Source: Devosia chinhatensis
GTDB lineage: Bacteria; Pseudomonadota; Alphaproteobacteria; Rhizobiales; Devosiaceae
DNA: 64,000 nucleotides
Assembly (NCBI RefSeq): GCF_000969445.1
Contig: NZ_JZEY01000054.1
Location: 186,001-250,000, forward strand
Reading direction: 5' to 3'
Part shown: piece by piece, positions 28,821 to 37,132 of the stretch
Layout of the letters: each line of letters begins with the position of its first letter
How positions within the stretch are numbered: position 1 is the stretch's first letter
Program-made: the position numbers and the translations under genes
Notes under the pieces: generated by a model
Databases searched by the model: none
Told to the model about the DNA's origin: nothing
The model's input: only the letters and a program-made list of their open reading frames with translations

Positions 28821-29459
28821 ATGCGTGCCCGCCTGTCGCTTGCCATGCTGAGCCTTGCCCTTGTCGCCGCGCCGGCCCTGGCCGGGGATGCGCCCGTCGA
28901 GCCGGTGCAATGTGCGGGGATCTTCGGCCCCGATAGTAGCGAGAGCCTCCTGCGCGATACGTTTGGCGACGACAATGTGGTCACCGGCATCGTGCCGGGC
29001 CCCGAGGGCACCGAATTGCTGGCCACCACCATCTTTCCCGACGATCCCGATCGTCGCATGGAATTCGGCTGGTTCGACGAGCAGAACCTCGCCCGGCTCA
29101 ATTATGTCGAGCTCTCTCCCAGCCAGGCCGGCCCACAGGGCGTGCGCATCGGCATGAGCGTGGCCGAAGTCGAGGCTCTCAATGGCCAGCCGTTCGCCGT
29201 GGGCGGCTTCTGGTGGGATTATGGCGGCTATGCGATCATCGATGACGGAGCCCTGGCGGGCGTGCTGGAAGGGGGCTGCTATCTCTCCATCCGCTTCGCC
29301 CCCGCCGAGGATTACCCCCAGGACATTGACGTGACGCCCGTAGCCGGCGAGGTGCAGGTGCCCAGCGCCGATCCGCTGCTCGCAACGCTCGATACCCGGG
29401 TCCAAGTGCTGACCATCGGCTATCCCTGGCCCGAGGATCTGCCGCAGCCCCAATATTGA
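28821..29459 (+). CDS. Exported protein of unknown function
   Basis: A 212-residue protein with a signal peptide (MRARLSLAMLSLALVAAPALAG). Two Cys remain (QCAGIF near the N-terminus and GGCYLSI near the C-terminus), possibly bridged in the periplasm. A region resembling VRIGMSVAEVEALNGQPFAVGGFWWDYGG is seen in several exported alphaproteobacterial proteins without known role. ATG 28821 is preferred because GAGGAGG lies at proper distance; ATG 28815 is too close to it. Confidence 0.7.
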   Translation: MRARLSLAMLSLALVAAPALAGDAPVEPVQCAGIFGPDSSESLLRDTFGDDNVVTGIVPGPEGTELLATTIFPDDPDRRMEFGWFDEQNLARLNYVELSPSQAGPQGVRIGMSVAEVEALNGQPFAVGGFWWDYGGYAIIDDGALAGVLEGGCYLSIRFAPAEDYPQDIDVTPVAGEVQVPSADPLLATLDTRVQVLTIGYPWPEDLPQPQY

Positions 29460-29492
29460 CCCCACGGCCATCGAGGGCGTAAAGCTCTTCAT

Positions 29493-29682
29493 GTGACGGT
29501 TCCCCGCGCGCCAGGCGCAACGGGATCAAAAGGGAACACGGTGCGGCGTACCCATCAGGGACCAAGACCGTGGCTGCCCCCGCAACTGTAAGCGGCGGGC
29601 GCTCTCGAAAGCCACTGCGCATCCTTTGAGAGCGCGGGAAGGTGAGAGCGCTGCATTCGCCGCGAGCCAGGAGACCTGCCGG
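29493..29682 (+). promoter_or_regulatory. Cobalamin riboswitch
   Basis: The gap between 29460 and 29806 holds an AdoCbl-type riboswitch. It starts with a GTGACGGTTCCC segment and a GGGAACACGGTGCG region. The conserved core GCTGCCCCCGCAACTGTAAGCGG follows, then a variable arm, GCGGGAAGGTGAGAG, and the B12 box GAGCCAGGAGACCTGCC near 29664-29680. It should bind adenosylcobalamin and reduce expression of the downstream cobW-cobN-cobO genes. About 120 nt of leader lie between the B12 box and the cobW start. Confidence 0.95.
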
Positions 29683-29806
29683 CACATCGGGGCACCATGC
29701 CCCACCTGTTCACGGCTGTCGGGCGGACGGCGGGCAGTGCTGGCAGCGCTTCGGCTGCCCTGCGCGCGCGTCCGTTTTGCCCCAAGGATTGTAGAGGCGA
29801 GCGCGC

Positions 29807-30865
29807 ATGACCACCAAGATCCCCACCACCGTCATCACCGGCTTTCTGGGCGCCGGCAAGACCACCCTCGTGCGTCACATGCTGGCCCATGCCCCCAAGG
29901 GCAAGCGCATCGCGCTCATCATCAACGAATTCGGCGATCTTGGTGTCGACAAGGATATTCTCGCCGGTTGCGGCGACGAAACCTGCCGCGAGGAGGACAT
30001 GGTCGAGCTCTCCAATGGCTGTATCTGCTGCACCGTGGCCGATGAGTTCATTCCCACCATGCAGGCGCTCCTCGCCCGCCCCGAAAAGTTCGATCACATC
30101 GTCATCGAAACGTCGGGTCTTGCCTTGCCCCAGCCGCTGATCCGCGCCTTCAACTGGCCCGAGATCAAGGCCCAGGTCACTATCGATGGCGTCGTCACCG
30201 TAGCCGATGCCGCAGCTTTGGCCGAGGGTCGTTTCGCCTCCGATGAAGCCGCCGTCGATGCCCAGCGCCGCCAGGACGAGATGCTCGACCACGAAACCCC
30301 GCTGGGCGAGCTTTTCGAGGACCAGCTCTCCGCCGCCGACATGGTCATCATCAACAAGACCGACCTCGTCGATCCGGCCCTGCTCGAAAAGGTCGAGCAG
30401 AATATCCGCGCCGAACTGCGCCCCGGCGTCGGCATTGTCCGCGCCGCCAATGGCCACGTCGATGTCACCGCCCTTCTGGGCATGGGCATGGAATCGGAAG
30501 GCGACATCGACAACCGCCCCAGCCATCACGAGCTCGAACATGGCGGCGAGACCCACGAACACGACGATTTCGACAGCTTCTCGCTCAATCTGGCCGCGGT
30601 CGAGGGCAAGGAACACCTGCTCGCCACCATCGAAACGGCGATAAAGTCCCATGACATCCTGCGCCTCAAGGGGTTCGCCGCCATTCCCGGCGCTGCGGCC
30701 CGCCTCGCCATCCAGGCCGTCGGTCCGCGCGTCACCGCCTATTTCGACCGCCCCTGGAAGCCGGGCGAAACGCGCGAGACCAATCTCGTCGTGATCGGGG
30801 AAAGCCCGCTCGACCGGGATGCGATCACCGCCAGCCTCCGCCGCGCCGAACCTGTCCCGGCCTAG
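29807..30865 (+). CDS. cobW: Cobalamin biosynthesis GTPase CobW
   Basis: A 352-residue G3E-family metallochaperone GTPase thought to supply cobalt to the CobNST chelatase. It has the P-loop GFLGAGKTT (about 12-20), the metal-binding CICC motif in ELSNGCICCTVAD, the base-recognition INKTD and an acidic/His-rich region (HHELEHGGETHEHDD) near 240. Position directly after a cobalamin riboswitch and before cobN supports the CobW rather than the zinc-chaperone assignment. Confidence 0.95.
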   Translation: MTTKIPTTVITGFLGAGKTTLVRHMLAHAPKGKRIALIINEFGDLGVDKDILAGCGDETCREEDMVELSNGCICCTVADEFIPTMQALLARPEKFDHIVIETSGLALPQPLIRAFNWPEIKAQVTIDGVVTVADAAALAEGRFASDEAAVDAQRRQDEMLDHETPLGELFEDQLSAADMVIINKTDLVDPALLEKVEQNIRAELRPGVGIVRAANGHVDVTALLGMGMESEGDIDNRPSHHELEHGGETHEHDDFDSFSLNLAAVEGKEHLLATIETAIKSHDILRLKGFAAIPGAAARLAIQAVGPRVTAYFDRPWKPGETRETNLVVIGESPLDRDAITASLRRAEPVPA

Positions 30866-30893
30866 GACCCTGCGCATGGTTCGCATGCAGCGC

Positions 30894-30939
30894 CCCCACC
30901 TCAACCCTTGCCCCGGCTTCCCGGGGAGGCTGGGTGGGG
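30894..30939. repeat. REP-like palindrome between cobW and cobN
   Basis: Outer arms CCCCACC (30894-30900) and GGTGGGG (30933-30939) enclose an inner CCCCGG-cttc-CCGGGG hairpin. The nested structure resembles the elements found inside cobN and before lspA. In-frame translation through it is possible but the cobN start lies after it. Confidence 0.6.
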
Positions 30940-30967
30940 ACGCGTCCTGTTGGAGAAACCAGATCTG

Positions 30968-33900
30968 ATGCACCTGCTCTCCGCCCAGGCCGGCGCCATC
31001 CAGCAGGAGGGCGAGGCCATCGATCTGGCCCAGACGCCGGGCGATTATGTCTTCGCCTCCTCCGCCGACAGCGAGCTGGCCATGCTGGCTGCCGCTGCCG
31101 ACCGGGCAGGACAGGATGGCCTGCGTCTCGCCAATATCCTGCGCCTCTCCAACAACCTGTCGGTCGACATGTGGCTGGAGCAGACCGTCTCCAAGGCGCG
31201 CCTCGTCGTCCTGCGCCTCATCGGGGGGATCTCCTATTTCCAATATGGTGTCGATGAGCTGACTGCCCTCTGTGCCAATCGCGCCATTCCCCTGGTGCTG
31301 ATCCCCGGCGACGCCAATCCCGACCCGATCCTGCGCGACCGCTCCACCATCCACGCGGATGACTGGGCGCGCCTCCACCAGCTCTTCATCGCCGGCGGCC
31401 CCGACAACGTCGATGCGATCCTTGCAGCCTTCGCCGCGCTGGCAGCGCCTTCACCTCTCCCTCTGGGGAAGAGGTCGGCTGCATCGCAGCCGGGTGAGGG
31501 GGGCATCTTGGGCGCACTGGAGCCCCGTGCCTTTCCCCGCTTTGGCCTCTGGCACCCCAGGACCGGCATGACCGACGCCGACGGCCTCTGTGCCCTTTCG
31601 TCACCTCTGCGTTCGGGGCCGGGCGAGGGGGGCCTTGGTCTGAGCGAAAATGTGGCGCCGTCGCGCCCCCATATTCCGATCCTCTTCTACCGCGCCGCAC
31701 TCGAAGGCGCCGGGACCGCCACGCTTGAAGCGCTGGTGAGCGAACTTGAGGCCCGTGGCCTCGCCCCGGTGCCGGTCGTCGTATCGTCGCTCAAGGACCC
31801 TGCCTGCATTGGCTTCGTCCAGGAAACGCTTGCCGCCTTCCCACCATCGGCCATCTTCAATCTCACCGCCTTCGCCCTCGGAATTGGCGAACTGGCTGCC
31901 GGTCGCAATCCCTTTTCGGGCAGCGATGCGCCCGTCATCCAGCTGATCCAGTCGGGACGGTCGCGGGCGCAATGGCTGGCCGACCCGCAGGGACTTTCGA
32001 GCAAGGACATGGCCATGTACCTAGTCATGCCCGAGGTCGATGGTCGTCTTGCGGGCCTGCTTGTCGGCCACAAGGCCGACGCCGTCTGGCATGAACGCAC
32101 GCAATGCCCGCTCTCGGCCTATGCGCCCGAGGCCGATGGCATCCGGCGGGCCGTCGATCTCGCCGCCAACTGGGCCCGCTTGCGGTCCACCCCCCGCGCC
32201 GAAAGGCGCATCGCCATCGTCCTCGCCAATTACCCCATCCGCGACGGTCGGCTCGCCAACGGCGTCGGCTACGACGCTCCCGAAAGCACGGTGAGGATGC
32301 TGATGGAACTGGAGCGGGCAGGGTACACGCTCGGCGCATCGGCTCCTGCTGACTATCCCCGCTCCTCCCCCGATCTCATCGCCCTCCTCACCGCCGGCCC
32401 GACCAATGCCGCACCCCGGCGCGGCACTGCGGCGGCCATTCTTCCGCTCGCCCGCTATCGCGAACTTCTCGCAACGCTGCCCGAAGAAACACGCGCTGCA
32501 ATCACTGCGCGCTGGGGCGATCCCGCCGCCGATCCCTTCATCCGCGACGGCCAATTTCATCTTCCCGCCCACCGCTTCGGCAATGTCATTCTCATGCTCC
32601 AGCCTGCGCGCGGCTGGCAGATCGACGATACGCTCAGCTACCACGATCCGGCGCTGGTCCCGCCCCACGCCTATATCGCCGCCTATCTCTGGCTGCGGCA
32701 CGACTTTGCCGCCCATGCCCTCGTGCACAACGGCAAGCATGGCACGCTCGAATGGCTGCCCGGCAAGTCCGCAGCGCTCGACGCCGATTGCTATCCGGAC
32801 GCGCTCTGGGGGCAATTGCCCCATCTCTATCCCTTCATCGTCAACGATCCGGGCGAGGGCACGCAGGCCAAGCGCCGCACCGGCGCCGTCATCATCGACC
32901 ATCTCGTTCCCCCTCTCACCCGCGCCGATACTTATGGCCCGCTCAAGGACCTCGAGGCCCTGCTCGACGAATATTATGCGGCCTCGGGCATGGATCGCCG
33001 TCGCCTTGCCGATCTCAAGCGCCGCATTCTCGACTTTACCCGCGACAGCCGCCTCGATCAGGACATCGGCCTGCCCGAGGACGAGACCGAAGCCCTGATC
33101 AAGATCGACAACTTCCTCTGCGATCTCAAGGAAGCCCAGATACGCGACGGGCTGCATGTCTTTGGGTCTTCGCCAGAGGGAGGGATGGCGCGGGACCTTG
33201 CCGTCGCACTGGCCAGAGTGCCACGCGGCGATGCCCCCGGGGATAACTCGCTGATCCGCGCCTTGGCCGATGATCTGAGGCTCGGTTTTGATCCCCTCTC
33301 GGCCAAATTAGCCGATCCGTGGCACGGGCCTGACGTTTTCGCCCCTTTGGTCAGTCTCAACGTTAACAGTCTGCCAACCAATTCGCGCATTGGCGACCTT
33401 GTGGCCAACCTCGAAGCCATTGCCGCCGAGCTGGTGGACGGCACGCGCCTCTGCCCGCCGGAATGGCCCACGACCGCCGCAGTTCTCCAGACGGTAAAAA
33501 CCCTGATCGAACCGCGTCTTGCCGCCTCCGGGCCCGCTGAAATGGCGGCCTTTCTCGATGGTCTGGATGGCCGCTTCATCGCGCCCGGTCCCTCGGGCGC
33601 GCCGTCGCGCGGGCGGCTCGATGTCCTCCCCACGGGACGCAATTTCTATTCCGTCGATGCTCGCGCCGTTCCCACGCCGAGTGCCTGGGAGCTGGGCCGC
33701 AAATCGGCGGAAAGCCTGGTTCTGCGGCACCTGCAGGATCATGGTCATCACCTGCGCAGTGCCGCTTTGTCCGTCTGGGGCACGGCCAATATGCGCACCG
33801 GCGGCGACGACATTGCCCAGGCCATGGCGCTGATCGGCGCCCGCCCCGTCTGGGACCCGGGCTCGCTGCGTGTGTCCGGCTACGAGATCATTCCCCTGGC

Positions 33901-34810
33901 CCGGCTCGGTCGCCCCCGCGTCGACGTTACTCTCAGGATTTCCGGCTTTTTCCGCGATGCCTTCCCGGCCCAGATCGCCCTGTTCGACCGGGCCGCCCGC
34001 GCCATCGGCGCCCTCGACGAACCCGAGGACGACAATCCCATCGCCGCCCGCATGCGGGCCGAGGCCCTGGGTCTGATGGCCGCGGGCCGGAGCCAGGACG
34101 AGGCCGCGCTCGAAGCCGGAGCTCGCATTTTCGGTTCGCGGCCCGGCACCTATGGGGCGGGCCTGGGGCAGCTGATCGACAGCGGCGCCTGGACTGGCAA
34201 GGCCGATCTCGCCGACCAGATCCTGCGCTGGGGCCAGTATGCCTATGGCGCGGCCTCTGCCGGCCTGCCAATGCCCGACCGGTTCCGCACCCGGCTGGGC
34301 GGCGTCGAGGCCATCATCCACAATCAGGACAATCGCGAGCACGACCTGCTCGACAGCGACAATTATTACCAGTTCGAAGGCGGCCTCTCGGTGGCCGCCG
34401 AAACCCTGTCCGGTCAGAAGCCCTCCGCCTACCACAACGATCACTCCCGCCCCGATACACCCAGGATCCGCTCCCTGGAGGAAGAGATCAGCCATGTCAT
34501 GCGCTCTCGCGTGGTCAATCCGAAATGGATAGCCGGCATGCAGCGCCACGGCTATCGCGGTGCCTTCGAGATCATCGCCACAGTCGATTTCATGTTCGCC
34601 TTCGCCGCCACGACCGGCGCGGTGCGCACCCACCATTTCGACCTCGCCTTCGAGGCTTTCGTCGAGGATGATTCCGTACGGGAATGGCTTAGGGGCGCCA
34701 ATTCTTTCGGCTATGACGAGCTGATTGCCCGGTTCAACGACGCGCGGCGCCGTGGGTTCTGGTCTCCCCGCTCCAATTCCGCCTACGCCTATCTCGAGGA
34801 AACGCCATGA
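30968..34810 (+). CDS. cobN: Cobaltochelatase subunit CobN
   Basis: A 1280-residue large subunit of the ATP-dependent aerobic cobaltochelatase that inserts Co(II) into hydrogenobyrinic acid a,c-diamide, together with CobS and CobT (not in the window). Family features include MHLLSAQAG at the start, ILFYRAALEGAGTAT, the HGTLEWLPGKS region, DNREHDLLDSDNYYQFEGG and HNDHSRPDTPRIRSLEEEI. ATG 30968 matches known N-termini. Residues about 162-179 (PSPLPLGKRSAASQPGEGG) and 212-222 are translated palindromic repeats. It overlaps cobO by 4 bp. Confidence 0.97.
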   Translation: MHLLSAQAGAIQQEGEAIDLAQTPGDYVFASSADSELAMLAAAADRAGQDGLRLANILRLSNNLSVDMWLEQTVSKARLVVLRLIGGISYFQYGVDELTALCANRAIPLVLIPGDANPDPILRDRSTIHADDWARLHQLFIAGGPDNVDAILAAFAALAAPSPLPLGKRSAASQPGEGGILGALEPRAFPRFGLWHPRTGMTDADGLCALSSPLRSGPGEGGLGLSENVAPSRPHIPILFYRAALEGAGTATLEALVSELEARGLAPVPVVVSSLKDPACIGFVQETLAAFPPSAIFNLTAFALGIGELAAGRNPFSGSDAPVIQLIQSGRSRAQWLADPQGLSSKDMAMYLVMPEVDGRLAGLLVGHKADAVWHERTQCPLSAYAPEADGIRRAVDLAANWARLRSTPRAERRIAIVLANYPIRDGRLANGVGYDAPESTVRMLMELERAGYTLGASAPADYPRSSPDLIALLTAGPTNAAPRRGTAAAILPLARYRELLATLPEETRAAITARWGDPAADPFIRDGQFHLPAHRFGNVILMLQPARGWQIDDTLSYHDPALVPPHAYIAAYLWLRHDFAAHALVHNGKHGTLEWLPGKSAALDADCYPDALWGQLPHLYPFIVNDPGEGTQAKRRTGAVIIDHLVPPLTRADTYGPLKDLEALLDEYYAASGMDRRRLADLKRRILDFTRDSRLDQDIGLPEDETEALIKIDNFLCDLKEAQIRDGLHVFGSSPEGGMARDLAVALARVPRGDAPGDNSLIRALADDLRLGFDPLSAKLADPWHGPDVFAPLVSLNVNSLPTNSRIGDLVANLEAIAAELVDGTRLCPPEWPTTAAVLQTVKTLIEPRLAASGPAEMAAFLDGLDGRFIAPGPSGAPSRGRLDVLPTGRNFYSVDARAVPTPSAWELGRKSAESLVLRHLQDHGHHLRSAALSVWGTANMRTGGDDIAQAMALIGARPVWDPGSLRVSGYEIIPLARLGRPRVDVTLRISGFFRDAFPAQIALFDRAARAIGALDEPEDDNPIAARMRAEALGLMAAGRSQDEAALEAGARIFGSRPGTYGAGLGQLIDSGAWTGKADLADQILRWGQYAYGAASAGLPMPDRFRTRLGGVEAIIHNQDNREHDLLDSDNYYQFEGGLSVAAETLSGQKPSAYHNDHSRPDTPRIRSLEEEISHVMRSRVVNPKWIAGMQRHGYRGAFEIIATVDFMFAFAATTGAVRTHHFDLAFEAFVEDDSVREWLRGANSFGYDELIARFNDARRRGFWSPRSNSAYAYLEETP
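31451..31503. repeat. REP-like palindromic element inside cobN
   Basis: The outer arms TCACC and GGTGA enclose two hairpins, CCTCTCCC-tct-GGGGAAGAGG (imperfect) and GGCTGC-atc-GCAGCC (perfect). This is the typical build of short mobile palindromes of intergenic DNA. Here the cobN frame reads through it without a stop, adding about 18 residues at a linker between conserved CobN blocks. Confidence 0.75.
31601..31632. repeat. Second, degenerate palindromic element inside cobN
   Basis: TCACCTCTGCGTTCGGGGCC...GGGCGAGGGG resembles the element 150 bp upstream (TCACCTCTCC...GGGTGAGGGG) in its ends but has lost the inner hairpins. It is translated as SSPLRSGPGEGG. The similar ends suggest an older insertion. 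Confidence 0.5.
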
Positions 34811-35448
34811 CCGACAAGCCGGCCAAGAAGATCGACCTGATGAGCGAAGCCGAGCGCGACGCCTATCACGCTGAAAAGATGAAGAAAAAGAAGGCGGCGC
34901 GCGACAAGATCCTCTCAACCAAGACCGAGGAGAAGGGCCTGCTCATCGTTCATACCGGCAAGGGCAAGGGCAAGTCGACCGCCGCTTTCGGCATGGTCTT
35001 CCGCGCTCTGGGCAACGGTATGCGCGTCGGCGTCGTCCAGTTCGTCAAGGGCGTCTGGAACACCGGCGAACGCACCGTGCTCGACAAGTTTCCCGGCCAG
35101 GTCACGATCAACGCCATGGGCGAAGGCTTCACCTGGGATGTGGCCGATCGCCAGCGCGATCTGGCCGCCGCTGCCAAGGCGTGGGAGCAGGCCAAGGCAC
35201 TGATCCTTAATCCCGAATACGACATGGTGCTGCTCGACGAGCTCAACATCTGCCTGCGCTACGATTATCTGCCCATAGCCGAGGTGGTCGCATTCCTCAG
35301 CAGCAAGCCCGAGAACAAACACGTCATCGTCACCGGCCGCAATGCCAAGGACGAGCTGATCGAGATCGCCGATCTCGTCACCGAAATGACCGAGATCAAG
35401 CATCATTTCCGCGCTGGCGTGAAAGCCCAGAAGGGCATCGAGTTCTAG
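34807..35448 (+). CDS. cobO: Cob(I)yrinic acid a,c-diamide adenosyltransferase
   Basis: A 213-residue CobO/CobA-type corrinoid adenosyltransferase that attaches the 5'-deoxyadenosyl group of ATP to reduced cobalt. The nucleotide loop is HTGKGKGKSTAAFG, with DMVLLDELNICLRYDYL and the NAKDELIEIADLVTEM C-terminal region conserved. The gene starts within the cobN stop (ATGA), giving coupled translation. Its TAG stop shares CTAG with the gene converging on it. Confidence 0.97.
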   Translation: MTDKPAKKIDLMSEAERDAYHAEKMKKKKAARDKILSTKTEEKGLLIVHTGKGKGKSTAAFGMVFRALGNGMRVGVVQFVKGVWNTGERTVLDKFPGQVTINAMGEGFTWDVADRQRDLAAAAKAWEQAKALILNPEYDMVLLDELNICLRYDYLPIAEVVAFLSSKPENKHVIVTGRNAKDELIEIADLVTEMTEIKHHFRAGVKAQKGIEF

Positions 35449-35915
35449 CAGGCCTGCGCCTGGAACGAGCGCTCAAGCCCCGATAGCACGCTGTCCAGCC
35501 GGCCAAGATCAGCAATGTTGTGTTCCAGCCTAAAGGCGGCAAAGCTGGCGCCGTCGCAGAGCAGGATCATGCGTTGCTGCACGATCCGATGGTCGCGCTG
35601 GGCCGAGAACTGCGCCCAGCGGGGGCTTGAGACCTGGGCGGACAGCACCCAGCGGTCTCGGGTCAACTGGTCGATCGCGGTCGCTGCCTCTTCCCCCAAA
35701 GTCTCTGACAATTCGCCACCCCAGACCTGGAGGCCTTGCTCACCGGCGAGGTTAGAGAACACTTGTCCGTCGCCATTGTCGCTTTCGCCATTGCCCTCGA
35801 AATCGGGCGGCACATCGATTTCGTAACCAAAGCGCGCATTGGCATAATGCCCCCAGAACTGGGCGAGTGCCGGGGTGCAGAGCAGCAGGCAGAAAAGCAG
35901 CGTCAGGCGTTTCAT
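35445..35915 (-). CDS. Exported protein of unknown function
   Basis: A 156-residue protein with a signal peptide (MKRLTLLFCLLLCTPALAQ) and a mature part starting FWGHYANARFGYEIDVPPDF. This resembles many small exported alphaproteobacterial proteins with a PsbP/Mog1-like fold at the level of pattern only. Two Cys occur in the mature part (LLCDGASF and the final Cys). Start codons at 35915 and 35921 are both possible. It converges on cobO with a shared CTAG. Confidence 0.65.
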   Translation of the reverse strand: MKRLTLLFCLLLCTPALAQFWGHYANARFGYEIDVPPDFEGNGESDNGDGQVFSNLAGEQGLQVWGGELSETLGEEAATAIDQLTRDRWVLSAQVSSPRWAQFSAQRDHRIVQQRMILLCDGASFAAFRLEHNIADLGRLDSVLSGLERSFQAQAC

Positions 35916-35955
35916 GGTCATAGCCTGCCTGCGCGCCGGCACTTTGGCAATCGCT

Positions 35956-36852
35956 TCACAAAACCACGATGCCGGAATGCTTGGCCTTCTGTTCGGGCTC
36001 GACATGGATGGTGATCTGCACATCCTTGACCGCTTCGCGCAGCTTGGCCTCGATGCGGTCGCAGATCTCGTGGGCATTGTCCACGCTCATGGCGCCCGGC
36101 ACCACCAGATGGAAGTCGATGAAGGTCAGCCGCCCCGCCTGGCGAGTGCGGATATCATGCGCCTCGATGGCCCCCTCGGCATTGATGGCGATGACCTCGC
36201 GGATGACCTTCTGGATATCCTGGGGCACGGCGACGTCCATAAGCCCGCCGACGCTTTCGCGGATGACGCCCCAGCCGGACCAGAGAATGTTGAGCGCCAC
36301 CAACCCTGCCAGCACCGCATCGAGCTGGGCGATCCCGGTCAGATAGACGAGGACCAGCCCCGCCAGCACGCCGACCGTCGAAATGACGTCAGTCATCAGA
36401 TGCTTGCCATCGGCCTCCATGGCCGGCGAGCGCGCCTTGCGGCCGTGGCGGATGAGCACCTGGGCCCAGACCACGTTGATAATGGTGGCAAAGGCGCTGA
36501 TCGCCAGGCCCTGCAGCGGCGCCTCGGGCAGTTCCGGCTCAAGGAAGCCATAGACTGCTTCGCGCAGGATAAGCATGGCGGCGACGATGATCATCACCCC
36601 CACCATGACGGCGGAGAAGTACTCAGCCTTGTGATAGCCATAGGGCAGGGCCGCGTCCGCCGGGCGTTGCGCCAGGCGCACCGCGATCAGCGCCACGATG
36701 GCGGTGACCACGTTGACGGTCGATTCGAGCGCGTCCGAATAGAGCGCCACCGAACCGGTCATCCACCAGGCCACAAGCTTGAGGCCGAGCACGACCAGAC
36801 CCACGAGCAGGCTCGCACTGGCGATGGCCAGGGTCTTGTTGGTGATGGCCAT
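35956..36852 (-). CDS. Cation diffusion facilitator (CDF) metal exporter
   Basis: A 298-residue CDF/FieF-type transporter: about six membrane helices with the metal-site motifs YSDALEST in helix 2 and HLMTDVIST in helix 5, followed by a cytoplasmic domain (TRQAGRLTFIDFHLVVP, then HEICDRIEAKLREA). CDF proteins exchange cytoplasmic Zn(II), Fe(II), Co(II) or Mn(II) for protons. The position inside a cobalamin gene region makes cobalt a possible substrate, but the sequence does not decide this. ATG 36852 follows GGGAGCCC. Confidence 0.9.
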   Translation of the reverse strand: MAITNKTLAIASASLLVGLVVLGLKLVAWWMTGSVALYSDALESTVNVVTAIVALIAVRLAQRPADAALPYGYHKAEYFSAVMVGVMIIVAAMLILREAVYGFLEPELPEAPLQGLAISAFATIINVVWAQVLIRHGRKARSPAMEADGKHLMTDVISTVGVLAGLVLVYLTGIAQLDAVLAGLVALNILWSGWGVIRESVGGLMDVAVPQDIQKVIREVIAINAEGAIEAHDIRTRQAGRLTFIDFHLVVPGAMSVDNAHEICDRIEAKLREAVKDVQITIHVEPEQKAKHSGIVVL

Positions 36853-36976
36853 ATAGGGCTCCCGCGTCGGTGAGATCGTGCCATAGCGGAGCCTTTCTTG
36901 TGCGGCAAGTCCTTGTATTTGCAAACGATTTTCAGAAGCATTCCGATGTTGCGCGCCTTTGGGCTCAAGCCATTGA

Positions 36977-37015
36977 TTGACCACGCGCTTTGTCCCGCCT
37001 AGAACCGTTTTCTAG
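36977..37015 (+). promoter_or_regulatory. Putative cobE promoter with palindrome over the -10 box
   Basis: TTGACC (36977-36982), a 17-bp spacer and TAGAAC (37000-37005) form a plausible promoter. The -10 box lies in the inverted repeat CTAGAA-N5-TTCTAG (36999-37015). A protein bound there would block transcription. The outline loosely recalls Irr/Fur-type sites, but the identity of any regulator is unknown. Confidence 0.5.
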
Positions 37016-37108
37016 CGCAGCGTTCCCATGACGGAACTGAAACAGAGCTCGGTGCGGTCGACCCAATGCGGGACCAATTCCGGGGCTGAGCCGGTTTTGA
37101 GCGAACCT

Positions 37109-37127
37109 GCCTCGTTATGATCGAGGC
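37109..37127 (+). promoter_or_regulatory. Hairpin sequestering the cobE ribosome site
   Basis: GCCTCG-ttatgat-CGAGGC is a perfect 6-bp stem ending 5 nt before the cobE ATG. The GAGG of the 3' arm is the only Shine-Dalgarno-like sequence for cobE. Opening of the stem would be needed for efficient translation. A further small stem GTTCC-N6-GGAAC lies at 37022-37037 in the same leader. Confidence 0.5.
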
Positions 37128-37132
37128 GAACA

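Noticed and set aside
37012..37127. Possible second cobalamin riboswitch in the cobE leader
   Set aside because: Fragments such as CGGTGCGG and GCGAACCTGCC recall the class, but the CCGCAACTGTAA core and the full B12 box are missing.
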